Assembly (NCBI GenBank): GCA_023429365.1
Contig: JAEYVW010000338.1
Coordinates: forward strand, 1 to 19,091
Source: Bacteroidota bacterium
GTDB taxonomy: Bacteria > Bacteroidota > Bacteroidia > Chitinophagales > Chitinophagaceae
Direction: 5' to 3'
Length of the DNA: 19,091 bases
A program made the position numbers and the translations under genes. Shown here piece by piece: positions 1 through 7,515 of the stretch. The notes beneath the pieces are model-generated. The model was not told where the DNA came from. It saw only the letters and a list, made by a program, of their open reading frames with translations, and did no database searches. Every line of letters starts with the position of its first letter. Position 1 is the first letter of the stretch.

Positions 1-98
1 AATATCTGAACCGCTTAAGTGACTATCTTTTTACGCTGGCCCGATACATTGGACATCAATTAGGGATTGCGGACCAACCCTGGAAACCGAGGGTATAA
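1..98 (+). CDS. cob(I)alamin adenosyltransferase, C-terminal end (partial)
   Basis: Only the last 31 codons are inside the window, in the frame whose first full codon is at position 3, ending with TAA at 96-98. The peptide begins YLNRLSDYLFTLAR and ends with a WKPR motif just before the stop. That is the typical end of PduO-type ATP:cob(I)yrinic acid a,c-diamide adenosyltransferases in Bacteroidota. The enzyme transfers the adenosyl group of ATP to reduced corrinoid to make adenosylcobalamin in the cytoplasm. The helix with N-R-L-S-D is part of the conserved C-terminal bundle of the trimeric enzyme. The gene converges on the LolD gene. No clear terminator is visible in the 58 bp between them. 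The family call rests on a short tail but the motif is distinctive. Confidence 0.72.
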   Translation, partial: YLNRLSDYLFTLARYIGHQLGIADQPWKPRV

Positions 99-156
99 GA
101 AACAATTCAAATCTACTCTTCGATAAATGGATACATTAGAAAGTTGTGCACTGACC

Positions 157-816
157 TTACAGTTCACTAACGATCCTTCCATCTTTCATATGAAGTACCC
201 GGTCACTTAGCTTCGCTAATTCTTCATTGTGTGTAACAATCAGGAAAGTCTGGTTGAATTCATCCCGAAGTTTAAAAAATAACTGGTGAAGATCTTTAGC
301 GTTGGCCGAATCCAGGTTGCCGGTGGGTTCATCGGCCATCACTAAATCTGGTTTATTGATCAGGGCCCTGGCAACGGCAACCCGTTGTTGCTCCCCGCCT
401 GAAAGCTGGTTGGGTTTATTTTCCATCCGGTGTGAAAGACCGAGCATCTGCAAAAGGCGGATCGCTTCCTCCTTTACTTCGTTTTTCTTACGACCAGCCA
501 GCCAGCCGGGGATACATACATTTTCCAGGGCTGTGAATTCGGGTAGCAGGTGGTGAAACTGGAACACAAACCCGATATGTTTATTCCTGAAAGCGGCCAG
601 TTTTTTGGGAGTCAGGGTATGCACCTGGGTATTCTTCATACTGACTATTCCGGAATCAGCTTTATCGAGGGTGCCGAGGATATGCAGCAGGGTACTTTTT
701 CCCGACCCGGAGGGACCAACAATGCTGACCACCTCACCTTTTTTAATCTCCATATCTACTCCTTTCAGGACCTCTACCGTATCAAACTTTTTATGTATGT
801 TTTTGCCGGAAATCAT
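157..816 (-). CDS. lolD: LolD-type ABC transporter ATP-binding protein
   Basis: This is an ABC ATPase of 219 residues, full length for LolD/MacB-type ATPases. It has Walker A GPSGSGKS (34-41), the Q-loop glutamine at 86 in [12 protein letters not shown], the signature LSGGEQQ (138-144), Walker B DLVMADEP (157-164) and the switch histidine at 196. The [16 protein letters not shown] stretch is characteristic of LolD, the cytoplasmic ATPase that powers release of lipoproteins from the inner membrane through LolC/E. No permease gene is adjacent, which is common in Bacteroidota. The longest frame begins with TTG at 819; I chose the ATG at 816. A candidate promoter sits upstream at 840-871. Among LolD, MacB-type and FtsE-type ATPases, LolD is the best fit, but the exact partner cannot be proved from sequence. 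Confidence 0.88.
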   Translation of the reverse strand: MISGKNIHKKFDTVEVLKGVDMEIKKGEVVSIVGPSGSGKSTLLHILGTLDKADSGIVSMKNTQVHTLTPKKLAAFRNKHIGFVFQFHHLLPEFTALENVCIPGWLAGRKKNEVKEEAIRLLQMLGLSHRMENKPNQLSGGEQQRVAVARALINKPDLVMADEPTGNLDSANAKDLHQLFFKLRDEFNQTFLIVTHNEELAKLSDRVLHMKDGRIVSEL

Positions 817-839
817 CAATTAAATCCTTTTAAATTAAT

Positions 840-871
840 CAAATATCAGTAAAAACCCGGCTGAAGGCAAA
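840..871 (-). promoter_or_regulatory. candidate promoter of lolD
   Basis: Read on the minus strand, TTTG (868-871) is followed after 20 bp by GATATTTG (840-847), seven of eight positions of the Bacteroidota -7 box TAnnTTTG. The predicted start of transcription is about 20 bp upstream of the lolD ATG. Confidence 0.45.
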
Positions 872-933
872 ACGGCTTTCCGGTGGGTTGCAAACTTTAT
901 GAAATTATTCAACATCCGGCTAACAACTAAGGA

Positions 934-964
934 TTTGGAAAATTCGTTAATACTGCTACATTTG
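934..964 (+). promoter_or_regulatory. Bacteroidota-type promoter of the DUF2795 gene
   Basis: TTTG (934-937), exactly 19 bp, then TACATTTG (957-964) is a full match to the -33/-7 consensus TTTG-N19-TAnnTTTG. Transcription would start near 968-971. This lies inside the longer open frame that begins at 899, so the protein must start further downstream, most simply at the ATG at 1031. Confidence 0.7.
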
Positions 965-1030
965 CGGAAAATTGGGGTAGTAGACCCTGCCCTCAAAACC
1001 CGGATTTTTAATTCATTAAACCTTTCGAGT

Positions 1031-1255
1031 ATGTTTTGGACATTAGAATTGGCTTCCTATCTTGAAGATGCTCCCTGGCCTGCAACCAAGGACGAACTGA
1101 TCGATTACTCGATCCGTTCTGGCGCACCAATCGAGGTGGTGGAAAACCTGCAGGAACTCGAAGACGAAGGTCAGGATGTATATGAGACAATTGAAGACAT
1201 CTGGCCTGACTATCCTACCCAGGAAGATTTTCTTTTCAATGAAGACGAATACTAA
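1031..1255 (+). CDS. DUF2795 domain-containing protein
   Basis: This is a small acidic protein of 74 residues. It begins MFWTLELASYLEDAPWPATK, followed by DELIDYSIRSGAP, a Leu/Glu-rich segment, EDIWPDYP and an aromatic-acidic end NEDEY. This is the near-invariant DUF2795 protein of Bacteroidota, whose function is unknown. DUF2795 resembles small helical DNA- or protein-binding folds, but no role can be assigned here. The frame is open upstream to an ATG at 899. The family begins at the MxWTLELASYL motif, and a perfect promoter lies at 934-964, so the extra 44 residues are probably untranslated leader. The gene ends 58 bp before the convergent fabI, with a bidirectional terminator between them. 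Confidence 0.85.
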   Translation: MFWTLELASYLEDAPWPATKDELIDYSIRSGAPIEVVENLQELEDEGQDVYETIEDIWPDYPTQEDFLFNEDEY

Positions 1256-1282
1256 ACATTGAGCAACAGCCTGAAAAAATTA

Positions 1283-1302
1283 AAGCCTCCATCGGGAGGC
1301 TT
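1283..1302. terminator. bidirectional intrinsic terminator between the DUF2795 gene and fabI
   Basis: A perfect 8-bp stem, AAGCCTCC (1283-1290) with GGAGGCTT (1295-1302), closes a 4-base ATCG loop. A T-rich run follows on the + strand (1303-1318), and the A run at 1274-1284 gives a T tract on the - strand. It can therefore end both convergent transcripts. Confidence 0.88.
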
Positions 1303-1313
1303 CTTTATTTTTT

Positions 1314-2129
1314 TTATTCCACGCCCAGTTTCTCCAACACACTCGTGCTGACACCGGTTGTTGAATAACCTCCATCGTGAAAAAGATTCTGCATAGTCAC
1401 CATTCTTGTAAGATCGGAGAAAAGGGTAATGCAATAATTCGCGCAGTCTTCAGCAGTTGCATTACCCAGGGGCGCGATAGCATCTGCATAATCAAAGAAA
1501 TCACCAAAACCTTTGATGCCCGTGCCTGCAGTTGTTTTGGTTGGTGATTGGGAAACGGTATTAATCCTTACCTTCTTTTCAACACCGTAATGATAGCCAA
1601 AACTGCGCGCGATGGATTCAAGCATAGCTTTTATATCGGCCATATCGGTATAGAAAGGATAAGTACGTTGCGCTGCCATATAAGTAAGTGCCACCACACT
1701 ACCCCACTCATTGATCGCATCCAGTTTACGTGCTACGCTCAGCATCTTATGAAAAGACATGGCTGACACATCAATGCCTTTCATAAAATAATCATAATTG
1801 GAATCTGTATACGGAATATTCTTTCGAATGTTTACACTCATGCCGATCGAATGCAGCACAAAGTCGATCTTGCCACCCAGTACTTCCTGCGATTTTGTAA
1901 ACAGGGTAGTCAGTTCATCCACATTCGTCGCGTCGGCCGGAATGATCTCCGAACCTGTTGCTTCAGCCAGTTTTTTGATCTCGCCCATACGCATGGCAAT
2001 CGGTGCATTGGTCAGTACGAATGTTGCGCCTTCCTCATGCGCTTTTTCTGCTACCTTCCATGCAATGGAATTCGCATCGAGTGCACCTGTTATAATTCCC
2101 CTTTTTCCTTTTAATAGATTATATGCCAT
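1314..2129 (-). CDS. fabI: enoyl-[acyl-carrier-protein] reductase (NADH), FabI type
   Basis: FabI performs the last reduction of each fatty acid elongation cycle, turning trans-2-enoyl-ACP into acyl-ACP in the cytoplasm. The 271-residue product is a divergent short-chain dehydrogenase. It has the FabI-type N-terminal nucleotide loop GALDANSIAWK (15-25) and HSIGMS (93-98). The catalytic pattern is Y150, Y160 and K167, with the same spacing (10 and 7) as Tyr146, Tyr156 and Lys163 of E. coli FabI. SQSPTKT (193-199) and the C-terminal FHDGGYSTTG (250-259) also fit the family. A -7 box lies 29 bp upstream. The gene is the target class of triclosan and diazaborines. Length and motifs are complete, so the call is firm. 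Confidence 0.95.
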   Translation of the reverse strand: MAYNLLKGKRGIITGALDANSIAWKVAEKAHEEGATFVLTNAPIAMRMGEIKKLAEATGSEIIPADATNVDELTTLFTKSQEVLGGKIDFVLHSIGMSVNIRKNIPYTDSNYDYFMKGIDVSAMSFHKMLSVARKLDAINEWGSVVALTYMAAQRTYPFYTDMADIKAMLESIARSFGYHYGVEKKVRINTVSQSPTKTTAGTGIKGFGDFFDYADAIAPLGNATAEDCANYCITLFSDLTRMVTMQNLFHDGGYSTTGVSTSVLEKLGVE

Positions 2130-2157
2130 AGTTGATTGGTTTAAATTTTAATTGCGG

Positions 2158-2165
2158 CAAAAATA
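2158..2165 (-). promoter_or_regulatory. candidate -7 box of fabI
   Basis: On the minus strand the bases read TATTTTTG, an exact TAnnTTTG match. The expected -33 position, about 19 bp upstream, holds only AGTT rather than TTG. Transcription would start about 22-25 bp before the fabI ATG. Confidence 0.5.
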
Positions 2166-2249
2166 GGAAGTTCTTTCTGGTAATAACTTCATACTATATG
2201 CTGAAGCCGTTTCTCAATCACCAACGATAACATCAATCTAATTGAGCCC

Positions 2250-2364
2250 GACTATCGACTCCAGACTACTGACTACTATTGACTATTCCAGCATCCAGTA
2301 TTCAGCATCCAATATCCAGAATCTAACATCCAGCATCGACTCCTGACTAGTGACTATAGACTAC
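2250..2364. repeat. degenerate heptanucleotide repeat array between fabI and recN
   Basis: The 115 bp resolve into sixteen 7-bp units plus one 3-bp insertion (ATT, 2278-2280). Two unit types alternate as blocks. The first block is four GACTAnn-like units (2250-2277) and, after the insertion, one more (2281-2287). Next come seven CCAGCAT-like units (2288-2336), then four nGACTnn units (2337-2364). The last unit contains the recN stop codon (TAG on the minus strand, 2361-2363). Units differ from each other at one to three positions. The array resembles the short tandemly repeated heptamers known from cyanobacteria, and differs from CRISPR, which has long exact repeats and spacers. Confidence 0.8.
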
Positions 2365-4040
2365 TCACCAACCATCTCTCTCGCATTCTCCATAGCCGCT
2401 GCGGTCGGCTTCTCACCCCCAAGCATCCTGGCTATGGCAGTAATTCTTTCTTCGGTTTCCAGAAGACGAATATTGGTTTTTACATGATCCTTCACTACTT
2501 CTTTGTAAACGAAAAAATGCGCATCCGCCTTTCCTGCAATTTGAGGCTGGTGTGTGATGCAGATCACCTGTCGTTTCGCAGCCAATTCACGCAAAATAAT
2601 TCCCACCTGCCGTGCTGCTTCACCTGATATGCCTGTGTCAATTTCATCAAAGATCATGGTCGGCAGGTTTATGGATTGCGCCACCAATGATTTTATACAA
2701 AGCATCAGGCGGCTCAGCTCGCCGCCACTGGCGACTTTACGTACCGGCTGAAACAATCCACTTTTGCCTGTTTCCCCCACAGGGAGATTTGCGTTAAATA
2801 AAAATTCTACACGGTCTATCCCATACGCGTTAACCTCGGGTTGCTGTGTGATCTCTACTTTCATACGCGCATTGGGCATACCTACCCGCACCAGCAGCTT
2901 ATTCACTTTTTCTTCAAAAGGCTTTACCTGCTTTTGCCTGGCTTTGGAAATATTCTCCGCAATCTTCATAGCCTGGTCTTGCAGTTGGCGCGCCTGCTTT
3001 TCCTTCGTGCCGATCAGTTCATCTATATTGAGTACAGCCTGGAGCTTTTCTTCTAGTTGTTTCTGGATCAACAATAATTCCGAAGTGGATTTTACACCAT
3101 GTTTCTTCAAAAGCCGGTAGCCCATGGAAAGGCGTTCATTGAGCGCTTCAATTTTTTCAGGATCATATTGCACACGATCATTGATCCTTCCGATCTCATG
3201 GGCAATGTCCTGCAATTCTATCTGCGCTGACTGCAGACGCTGCAGCAAAGGTTCCAGGTCGGCATGGTAAGATTGATATTGGTGAAGCTGGTTGTACAGG
3301 CTCTTCACCTGTTGTACGATCGGGTTTTCATTCTCACCCAGTTCAAAATAAGCTTTGTTCAATACCGATTTTATACCCTCAGCATTATTCAGCAGTTTCA
3401 GGTCACTGTCGATTTCTTCCAGTTCATTTTCTTTAAACCCCGCTTCTTCAAGTTCGTTGTATTGAAACTTGTTATAGTCCGCTTCTTTGTCGAACTGAAG
3501 TTTTTGCTCGCAAAGTGTGTCGCATTCCCTGCTGACAGTCTGCCATTGGGTAAAAATGGAATAATACTCCTGGAGAATGTCCGCATTACCCGCCAGGGCG
3601 TCCATCACTTCTCTTTGAAAATCGCTATCACCCAACTCAAGGGTGTCAAATTGCTGGTGCAGGTCGACCAGCAAACTACTCAGCTCCTGCAATTGTGAAA
3701 GGTTGACCGGCGTATCATTAATAAATGCCCTGGATTTCCCGCTGGTATTGATCTCTCTTCGCACCACCAGCTCTTCACCCGCATCCAGTTCATTGTCTTT
3801 GAGAAATACCCTTACACCTTTTTTATTTTCCGCCAGGAAACTGCCTTCCACAATGCATTTTTTGTCCTTGTTAACCAGCACCGAGCTATCAGCCCTTTCA
3901 CCAAGTATCAGTCCCAGAGCGCCAACAATTATTGATTTGCCCGCGCCGGTTTCACCGGTGATGGCGTTTAGTTTTTCTGAAAAATCAATCTCCAGCTTAT
4001 CAATGATCGCGTAATTATGTATCGTAAGTTTTTGTAGCAT
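2361..4040 (-). CDS. recN: DNA repair protein RecN
   Basis: RecN is an SMC-like ATPase that acts early at DNA double-strand breaks. The 559-residue protein has the complete layout. Walker A GETGAGKS is at 29-36. A long central coiled coil, rich in Glu, Gln, Lys and Leu, runs from about 150 to 385. The ABC signature SGGELS is near 438-443, Walker B MIFDEID near 462-468, and the ITHQPQ switch histidine near 497. The N-terminal MLQKLTIHNYAIID is typical of the family. A candidate promoter is at 4077-4105. The last codons and the stop abut a heptamer repeat array, which may have replaced the original 3' end of the gene. No damage-response operator is recognisable. Confidence 0.95.
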   Translation of the reverse strand: MLQKLTIHNYAIIDKLEIDFSEKLNAITGETGAGKSIIVGALGLILGERADSSVLVNKDKKCIVEGSFLAENKKGVRVFLKDNELDAGEELVVRREINTSGKSRAFINDTPVNLSQLQELSSLLVDLHQQFDTLELGDSDFQREVMDALAGNADILQEYYSIFTQWQTVSRECDTLCEQKLQFDKEADYNKFQYNELEEAGFKENELEEIDSDLKLLNNAEGIKSVLNKAYFELGENENPIVQQVKSLYNQLHQYQSYHADLEPLLQRLQSAQIELQDIAHEIGRINDRVQYDPEKIEALNERLSMGYRLLKKHGVKSTSELLLIQKQLEEKLQAVLNIDELIGTKEKQARQLQDQAMKIAENISKARQKQVKPFEEKVNKLLVRVGMPNARMKVEITQQPEVNAYGIDRVEFLFNANLPVGETGKSGLFQPVRKVASGGELSRLMLCIKSLVAQSINLPTMIFDEIDTGISGEAARQVGIILRELAAKRQVICITHQPQIAGKADAHFFVYKEVVKDHVKTNIRLLETEERITAIARMLGGEKPTAAAMENAREMVGE

Positions 4041-4076
4041 GTGATGACGGATAAACCTTTTACGTCGTTAGGGTAG

Positions 4077-4105
4077 CAAATTAAGTAACACACGGCATTC
4101 ATCAA
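4077..4105 (-). promoter_or_regulatory. candidate promoter of recN
   Basis: On the minus strand TTG (4103-4105) is followed after 18 bp by TTAATTTG (4077-4084), seven of eight positions of TAnnTTTG. It lies just after the terminator of the upstream zinc-ribbon gene, so recN is probably transcribed on its own. Confidence 0.42.
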
Positions 4106-4106
4106 T

Positions 4107-4138
4107 AAAAAAACCCCGCCGGCTTGCGCGGGGCGGGG
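4107..4138 (-). terminator. intrinsic terminator of the nif3/zinc-ribbon operon
   Basis: On the minus strand a GC-rich stem, CCCCGCC (4132-4138) with GGCGGGG (4114-4120), is followed by seven T residues (4107-4113). A second pairing within the 11-base loop region is possible. It lies 24 bp after the stop of the zinc-ribbon gene. Confidence 0.88.
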
Positions 4139-4161
4139 AAAATAAAAAAAAGAAAATTCGG

Positions 4162-4917
4162 TTATTTCACTTCTACGTTGCCGCTTAGTTCTTCATCTAC
4201 CAGAATCCTGCCGCAATTTTCGCAGACCATCACTTTTTTGTGTTGCTTGATCTCGCTTTGCTTTTGAGGAGGAATAGAGTAAAAGCATCCACCACAGGCA
4301 TCCCTTTCTACCGGCACTACGGCAAGACCATTGCGATAGCTTCTGCGGATCTTATCATAGCTGGTCAGTAGCCTGGAGTCTACCTGTTCCCTGGCTTCGC
4401 TGGCCAGTTTATTAAAATGTTTTTCTTCTTTCTCGTTGGCAGCGATAATCTTTTCGAGCTCGCCTTTTTTATTGGCTAATGTTGTTTCTTTGCTGGCAAT
4501 ATTTTTCTTCGCTTTCTCCAGCAATACAGCTTTATCAGCAATCTCTTCTGTAGCGTCTTTTATATGCTTTTCAGCCAGTTTGATCTCCAGCTGCTGCATT
4601 TCAATTTCTTTATTGATCGCTTCGAACTCGCGATTATTCTTTACGTTGTCGCTCTGCTTTTCGTACTTCTTGATCAATGCCTCTGACTCCTTGATAGCAT
4701 CCTTCCTTTGCTGGATAAATTCAGTGACACCATTTATCTCTTCCTCAATGCGGGTCTGGCGGGCATGGAGGCCCTGGATCTCATCTTCGAGGTCAGCTAC
4801 TTCCATGGGAAGTTCACCTTTCAGTATACGGATCTCATCCAACTTGCTTTCAATTTTTTGAAGGGTAACAAGAGAATTGAGTTTTTCTTCGACAGAGAAT
4901 TCTTTAACGTGTGCCAT
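4162..4917 (-). CDS. C4-type zinc ribbon coiled-coil protein (COG1579 / CdsZ-like)
   Basis: The 251-residue protein has two parts. Residues about 10-185 form a long antiparallel coiled coil, very rich in Glu, Lys, Ile and Leu, with the conserved NNREFEAINKEI motif (94-105). The C-terminal part is a zinc ribbon with cysteines at 208, 211, 232 and 235 (C-x2-C-x20-C-x2-C). This is the architecture of the COG1579 family, which includes CdsZ of Chlamydia and HP0958/FlgZ of Helicobacter, proteins linked to secretion chaperones, RNA binding and sigma-54 stability. The exact role in Bacteroidota is not established. The start codon is 23 bp after the nif3 stop, so the two are probably co-transcribed, and a strong terminator follows. 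Confidence 0.88.
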   Translation of the reverse strand: MAHVKEFSVEEKLNSLVTLQKIESKLDEIRILKGELPMEVADLEDEIQGLHARQTRIEEEINGVTEFIQQRKDAIKESEALIKKYEKQSDNVKNNREFEAINKEIEMQQLEIKLAEKHIKDATEEIADKAVLLEKAKKNIASKETTLANKKGELEKIIAANEKEEKHFNKLASEAREQVDSRLLTSYDKIRRSYRNGLAVVPVERDACGGCFYSIPPQKQSEIKQHKKVMVCENCGRILVDEELSGNVEVK

Positions 4918-4940
4918 TGTTTTGTTTGAAGTTTAAAGGC

Positions 4941-6035
4941 TCAGGAATAATACACGGGATTGGTCACTACTCCTGTTTTAAGGACGGCAAAGTTAGGGAA
5001 TTTTTCCTCCAAAATTTCCTGCAGCAGGTCCACCGTGAATTGTTCGCTTTCATAATGGCCGATATCCGCCACCACCAACCGGTCATTGGCGTCAAAAAAT
5101 TCATGGTATTTGATATCAGCACTCACATAAAAATCGGCATTTGCTCCTAACGCATTGTTAATCAAAAAACTACCAGCTCCGCCACAAAGGGCCACTTTTT
5201 TCACCTGTTGTTGCCTCAGGCGGGTATGGCGAACCAGTCTTAAGCGAAAAACCGATTTCAGGTGCTCAAGAAAATCCAGCTCATCCATAGGCGCAGGTAA
5301 TTCCCCCACCACGCCGGAACCGATGCCGTTGTAAGTATTGACCAGTGGAACGATATCGTAAGCCACCTCCTCGTAAGGATGAACTGCTTTCACTACCCTA
5401 ATAATATCCTGTTCGAGGTAACCAGGAAATATTATTTCTATTTTTAATTCCTTCTCCTGGTGTTGTTTACCAATCTCACCTGCAAAGGGCTGACTGCCCT
5501 CGCTGGCCTTATAGGTGCCTGTACCCTCCGTGTTGAAACTGCACTCACTATAATTACCAATATGACCACCCCCCGCCTTAAATATAGCTTCGCGCACCCT
5601 GTCGGCCTGGGCTGTAGGTACAAAAACGATAAATTTCTTCAGCATCTGTCGCTTTGGCGCCAGCACCTGCAGGTTTTGGAGGCCAAGCAGCGTTGCCATT
5701 TTTCCGCTTACACCGGAAAGTACATTGTCGAGATTTGTATGAATGGCATAAATCGCGATATCATTCTTTATGGCCAGGATAATGGCCTGCTCCACGTAAT
5801 TTTTACCATTGATCTTTTTCAAACCTCCAAAAATTATGGGATGATGAGCGATCACCAGGTTTGCTTTCCTGGCAATGGCTTCTTCAATTACTTCCTTAGT
5901 TGAATCAAGGCAGCAGATAATACCTGTACATTCACGGCTGGCATCGCCTGTGATCAGCCCGGCATTATCGTATTGCTCCTGCAGGGTAGGATGCGCTTTT
6001 GATTCAAGAAATGAGATGATAGTTCCAATTTGCAT
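4941..6035 (-). CDS. Nif3-like dinuclear metal centre hexameric protein
   Basis: This is a Nif3/YbgI/YqfO-family protein of 364 residues, the long form with an inserted PII/CutA-like domain. Metal ligands are visible: H64 and H65 in VIAHHPIIFGG, D103 in HTNLDN, and H327 and E331 in DIGHYESE. These match the ligands of E. coli YbgI by spacing. The middle portion (about 130-235), with FVPTAQADRVREAIFKAG and VKAVHPYEEVAYDI, is the inserted domain. The family forms toroidal hexamers with two metals per subunit. It is often annotated as GTP cyclohydrolase I type 2, but the true reaction is uncertain. It is the first gene of a two-gene operon with the zinc-ribbon protein. No convincing promoter is seen in the 167 bp shared with the divergent DinB-like gene. 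Confidence 0.9.
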   Translation of the reverse strand: MQIGTIISFLESKAHPTLQEQYDNAGLITGDASRECTGIICCLDSTKEVIEEAIARKANLVIAHHPIIFGGLKKINGKNYVEQAIILAIKNDIAIYAIHTNLDNVLSGVSGKMATLLGLQNLQVLAPKRQMLKKFIVFVPTAQADRVREAIFKAGGGHIGNYSECSFNTEGTGTYKASEGSQPFAGEIGKQHQEKELKIEIIFPGYLEQDIIRVVKAVHPYEEVAYDIVPLVNTYNGIGSGVVGELPAPMDELDFLEHLKSVFRLRLVRHTRLRQQQVKKVALCGGAGSFLINNALGANADFYVSADIKYHEFFDANDRLVVADIGHYESEQFTVDLLQEILEEKFPNFAVLKTGVVTNPVYYS

Positions 6036-6202
6036 GAGAGAAAAAATTTATACCTGGCAGGCAAGTTAACGATAAGATCGACCGGATTTTTTACCTGTGA
6101 CTGAAATCTAAATTGAGTTAAAAAATCGATTAACTTTAAATATTGTTTCTTTGTTCTTTGGGAACGCGACCACCACCACCTGATCACTAAATTTTGATCG
6201 TC

Positions 6203-6823
6203 ATGCTTAAAAGAACCAAAGGCCGTATTCTCCTTACATTATTAGTTGTCACCGGCTTTGCCGGTACTGTCAGCAATACAGCCCCCACCAAAGAAGAGAG
6301 AAGGGTCGCTGTCGATTACCTGAAAAATTCCAAACAAAACCTCAAAAAAGATGTAAAAGGGCTTTCCCTGGCCCAGCTTGATTATAAAAAATCTCCGGGC
6401 TCCTGGAGCGTCAGGGAATCTTACTACCATATCGTATTGTCGGAAATTGAATTCTGGAAATTGCTGGAAAAGGCCATGAAAGAACCGTCCAGGCCAGAAC
6501 AAAGAAGCGGGCTGGGATTTACCGATGATGAGTTGCTGGTGAAGCTGGCCGACCGGTCCGATAAAATGCAAAGCCCCTCACACCTACATCCAAAAAAAGC
6601 TCCCTGGAAAAGTATGGAGGACGCCCAGGCCGCATTCAAACAGGCAAGAACGGAGTCGCTGAAGTATATGAAAACCACCACGGCTGACCTGCGTAATCAT
6701 TTTGTAACTCTGCCCATCGGCAGGATGGACTGCTATCAGTTTATCCTGTATATTTCAGCACACAGCGCCCGACATCATGAACAAATCGCTGAGATCATCG
6801 CCCACCCGGGATTTCCCAACTAG
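6203..6823 (+). CDS. exported DinB-like four-helix metal-binding protein
   Basis: The 206-residue protein belongs to the DinB/YfiT-like superfamily. It has a SPGSWSVRESYYHI motif (64-77) and a terminal helix SAHSARHHEQI (185-195). The putative metal triad is H76, H187 and H191, the last two as H-x3-H, as expected for this fold. An N-terminal basic start followed by a hydrophobic stretch (about 8-24) and TVSNTAP looks like a signal peptide, so the protein is probably periplasmic. Members often act as thiol-dependent S-transferases or are uncharacterised, and no substrate can be given. The open frame extends to a TTG at 6194; I chose the ATG at 6203, which gives a normal signal-peptide start. 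It is divergent from nif3. Confidence 0.82.
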   Translation: MLKRTKGRILLTLLVVTGFAGTVSNTAPTKEERRVAVDYLKNSKQNLKKDVKGLSLAQLDYKKSPGSWSVRESYYHIVLSEIEFWKLLEKAMKEPSRPEQRSGLGFTDDELLVKLADRSDKMQSPSHLHPKKAPWKSMEDAQAAFKQARTESLKYMKTTTADLRNHFVTLPIGRMDCYQFILYISAHSARHHEQIAEIIAHPGFPN

Positions 6824-6887
6824 CCCAATCATCTGCCCTTCAGGGATTTAAACGGCTATATCGCCTGAAAATCGGGTTAAACTACTA

Positions 6888-6917
6888 TTGCAAGTGTAAA
6901 AACTTAGACTTATTTTG
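6888..6917 (+). promoter_or_regulatory. candidate promoter of the lipoprotein gene
   Basis: TTG (6888-6890), exactly 19 bp, then TTATTTTG (6910-6917), seven of eight positions of the Bacteroidota -7 box. Transcription would begin roughly 10-14 bp before the ATG at 6935. Confidence 0.55.
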
Positions 6918-6934
6918 GCAGCTCAACACTGCCT

Positions 6935-7345
6935 ATGAGAAAGATCGCACCAGTCCTTTTCCTGGTATTTTTCTTTTGTGGTTGTAAAAAAACCATCGAA
7001 AAAATTAAGGAAAACGCAGTTATCTCTGCGATGACTGATGGTCAGTGGAAAATAACGTTTTTTGATAAGAATGGATCTGTGATCACGACTGAATTTAGTG
7101 GGTATAAGTTTCAATACCACAAAAATTATACGGTTGACGCTATAAAAAATGGAGTAGTGGAAAAGACAGGAAACTGGAATGGAGATCCCAACACCATGAC
7201 CATTACAGCAAATTTTACAGGCGCCATCCATCCTCTCGATCTTATAAACGGAAGCTGGCATATCGATAAGAATAGCTGGACTTTCGTTGAGGCATCCCAG
7301 ACAGGCGGCGCCGACAAGAAAAAATTAAGGCTGGATAAGCTATAA
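6935..7345 (+). CDS. small lipoprotein of unknown function, lipocalin-like
   Basis: The 136-residue product begins with a basic-hydrophobic signal and a lipobox-like FCGC, with Cys17 as the likely lipidated residue, directly followed by KKT. The mature part alternates short strands: DGQWKITFFDKNG, FSGYKFQYHKNYTVDA and KTGNWNGDPNTMTI, then a WTF motif near the C terminus. This pattern resembles small Bacteroidota lipocalin-like lipoproteins, which form beta barrels in the envelope. That assignment is inference and no family signature is decisive. A promoter precedes it and no operon partner is obvious; the next gene starts 170 bp later. Function is unknown. Confidence 0.75.
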   Translation: MRKIAPVLFLVFFFCGCKKTIEKIKENAVISAMTDGQWKITFFDKNGSVITTEFSGYKFQYHKNYTVDAIKNGVVEKTGNWNGDPNTMTITANFTGAIHPLDLINGSWHIDKNSWTFVEASQTGGADKKKLRLDKL

Positions 7346-7515
7346 TTAAAAGACGCCCGGGGGCAGGCTTCCCGCTAATTTCCATCTCCTTTGACAGATC
7401 CAACTAAAAATTGTTGAGGAAATTCATTTTCTGTTGATTGTGTATTCTTTTTGCCTGGAAAAAATAATTTTTACAGTCAAAGGCCGTTTTAAAGAATAGC
7501 TAAAAACTAAACGTA

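Noticed and set aside
2245..2365. Possible CRISPR array between fabI and recN
   Set aside because: The repeats are only 7 bp, diverged and without spacers, and no cas genes are nearby. It is a tandem heptamer array.
3264..3698. A 144-residue plus-strand hydrophobic frame opposite recN
   Set aside because: It is a mirror of the coiled-coil coding strand and lacks any membrane-protein pattern beyond runs of Leu, Phe and Val.
6036..6202. Divergent promoters between nif3 and the DinB-like gene
   Set aside because: TTTCTTTG at 6146-6153 and TTAACTTG on the minus strand are partial -7 matches without -33 partners, so neither was annotated.
7346..7515. Terminator or promoter in the gap before the PKD-repeat gene
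   Set aside because: A GCCC-GGG-GGC stretch near 7355 has no T tract, and TCTTTTTG at 7446-7453 has no TTG at the right distance. Nothing convincing is seen.
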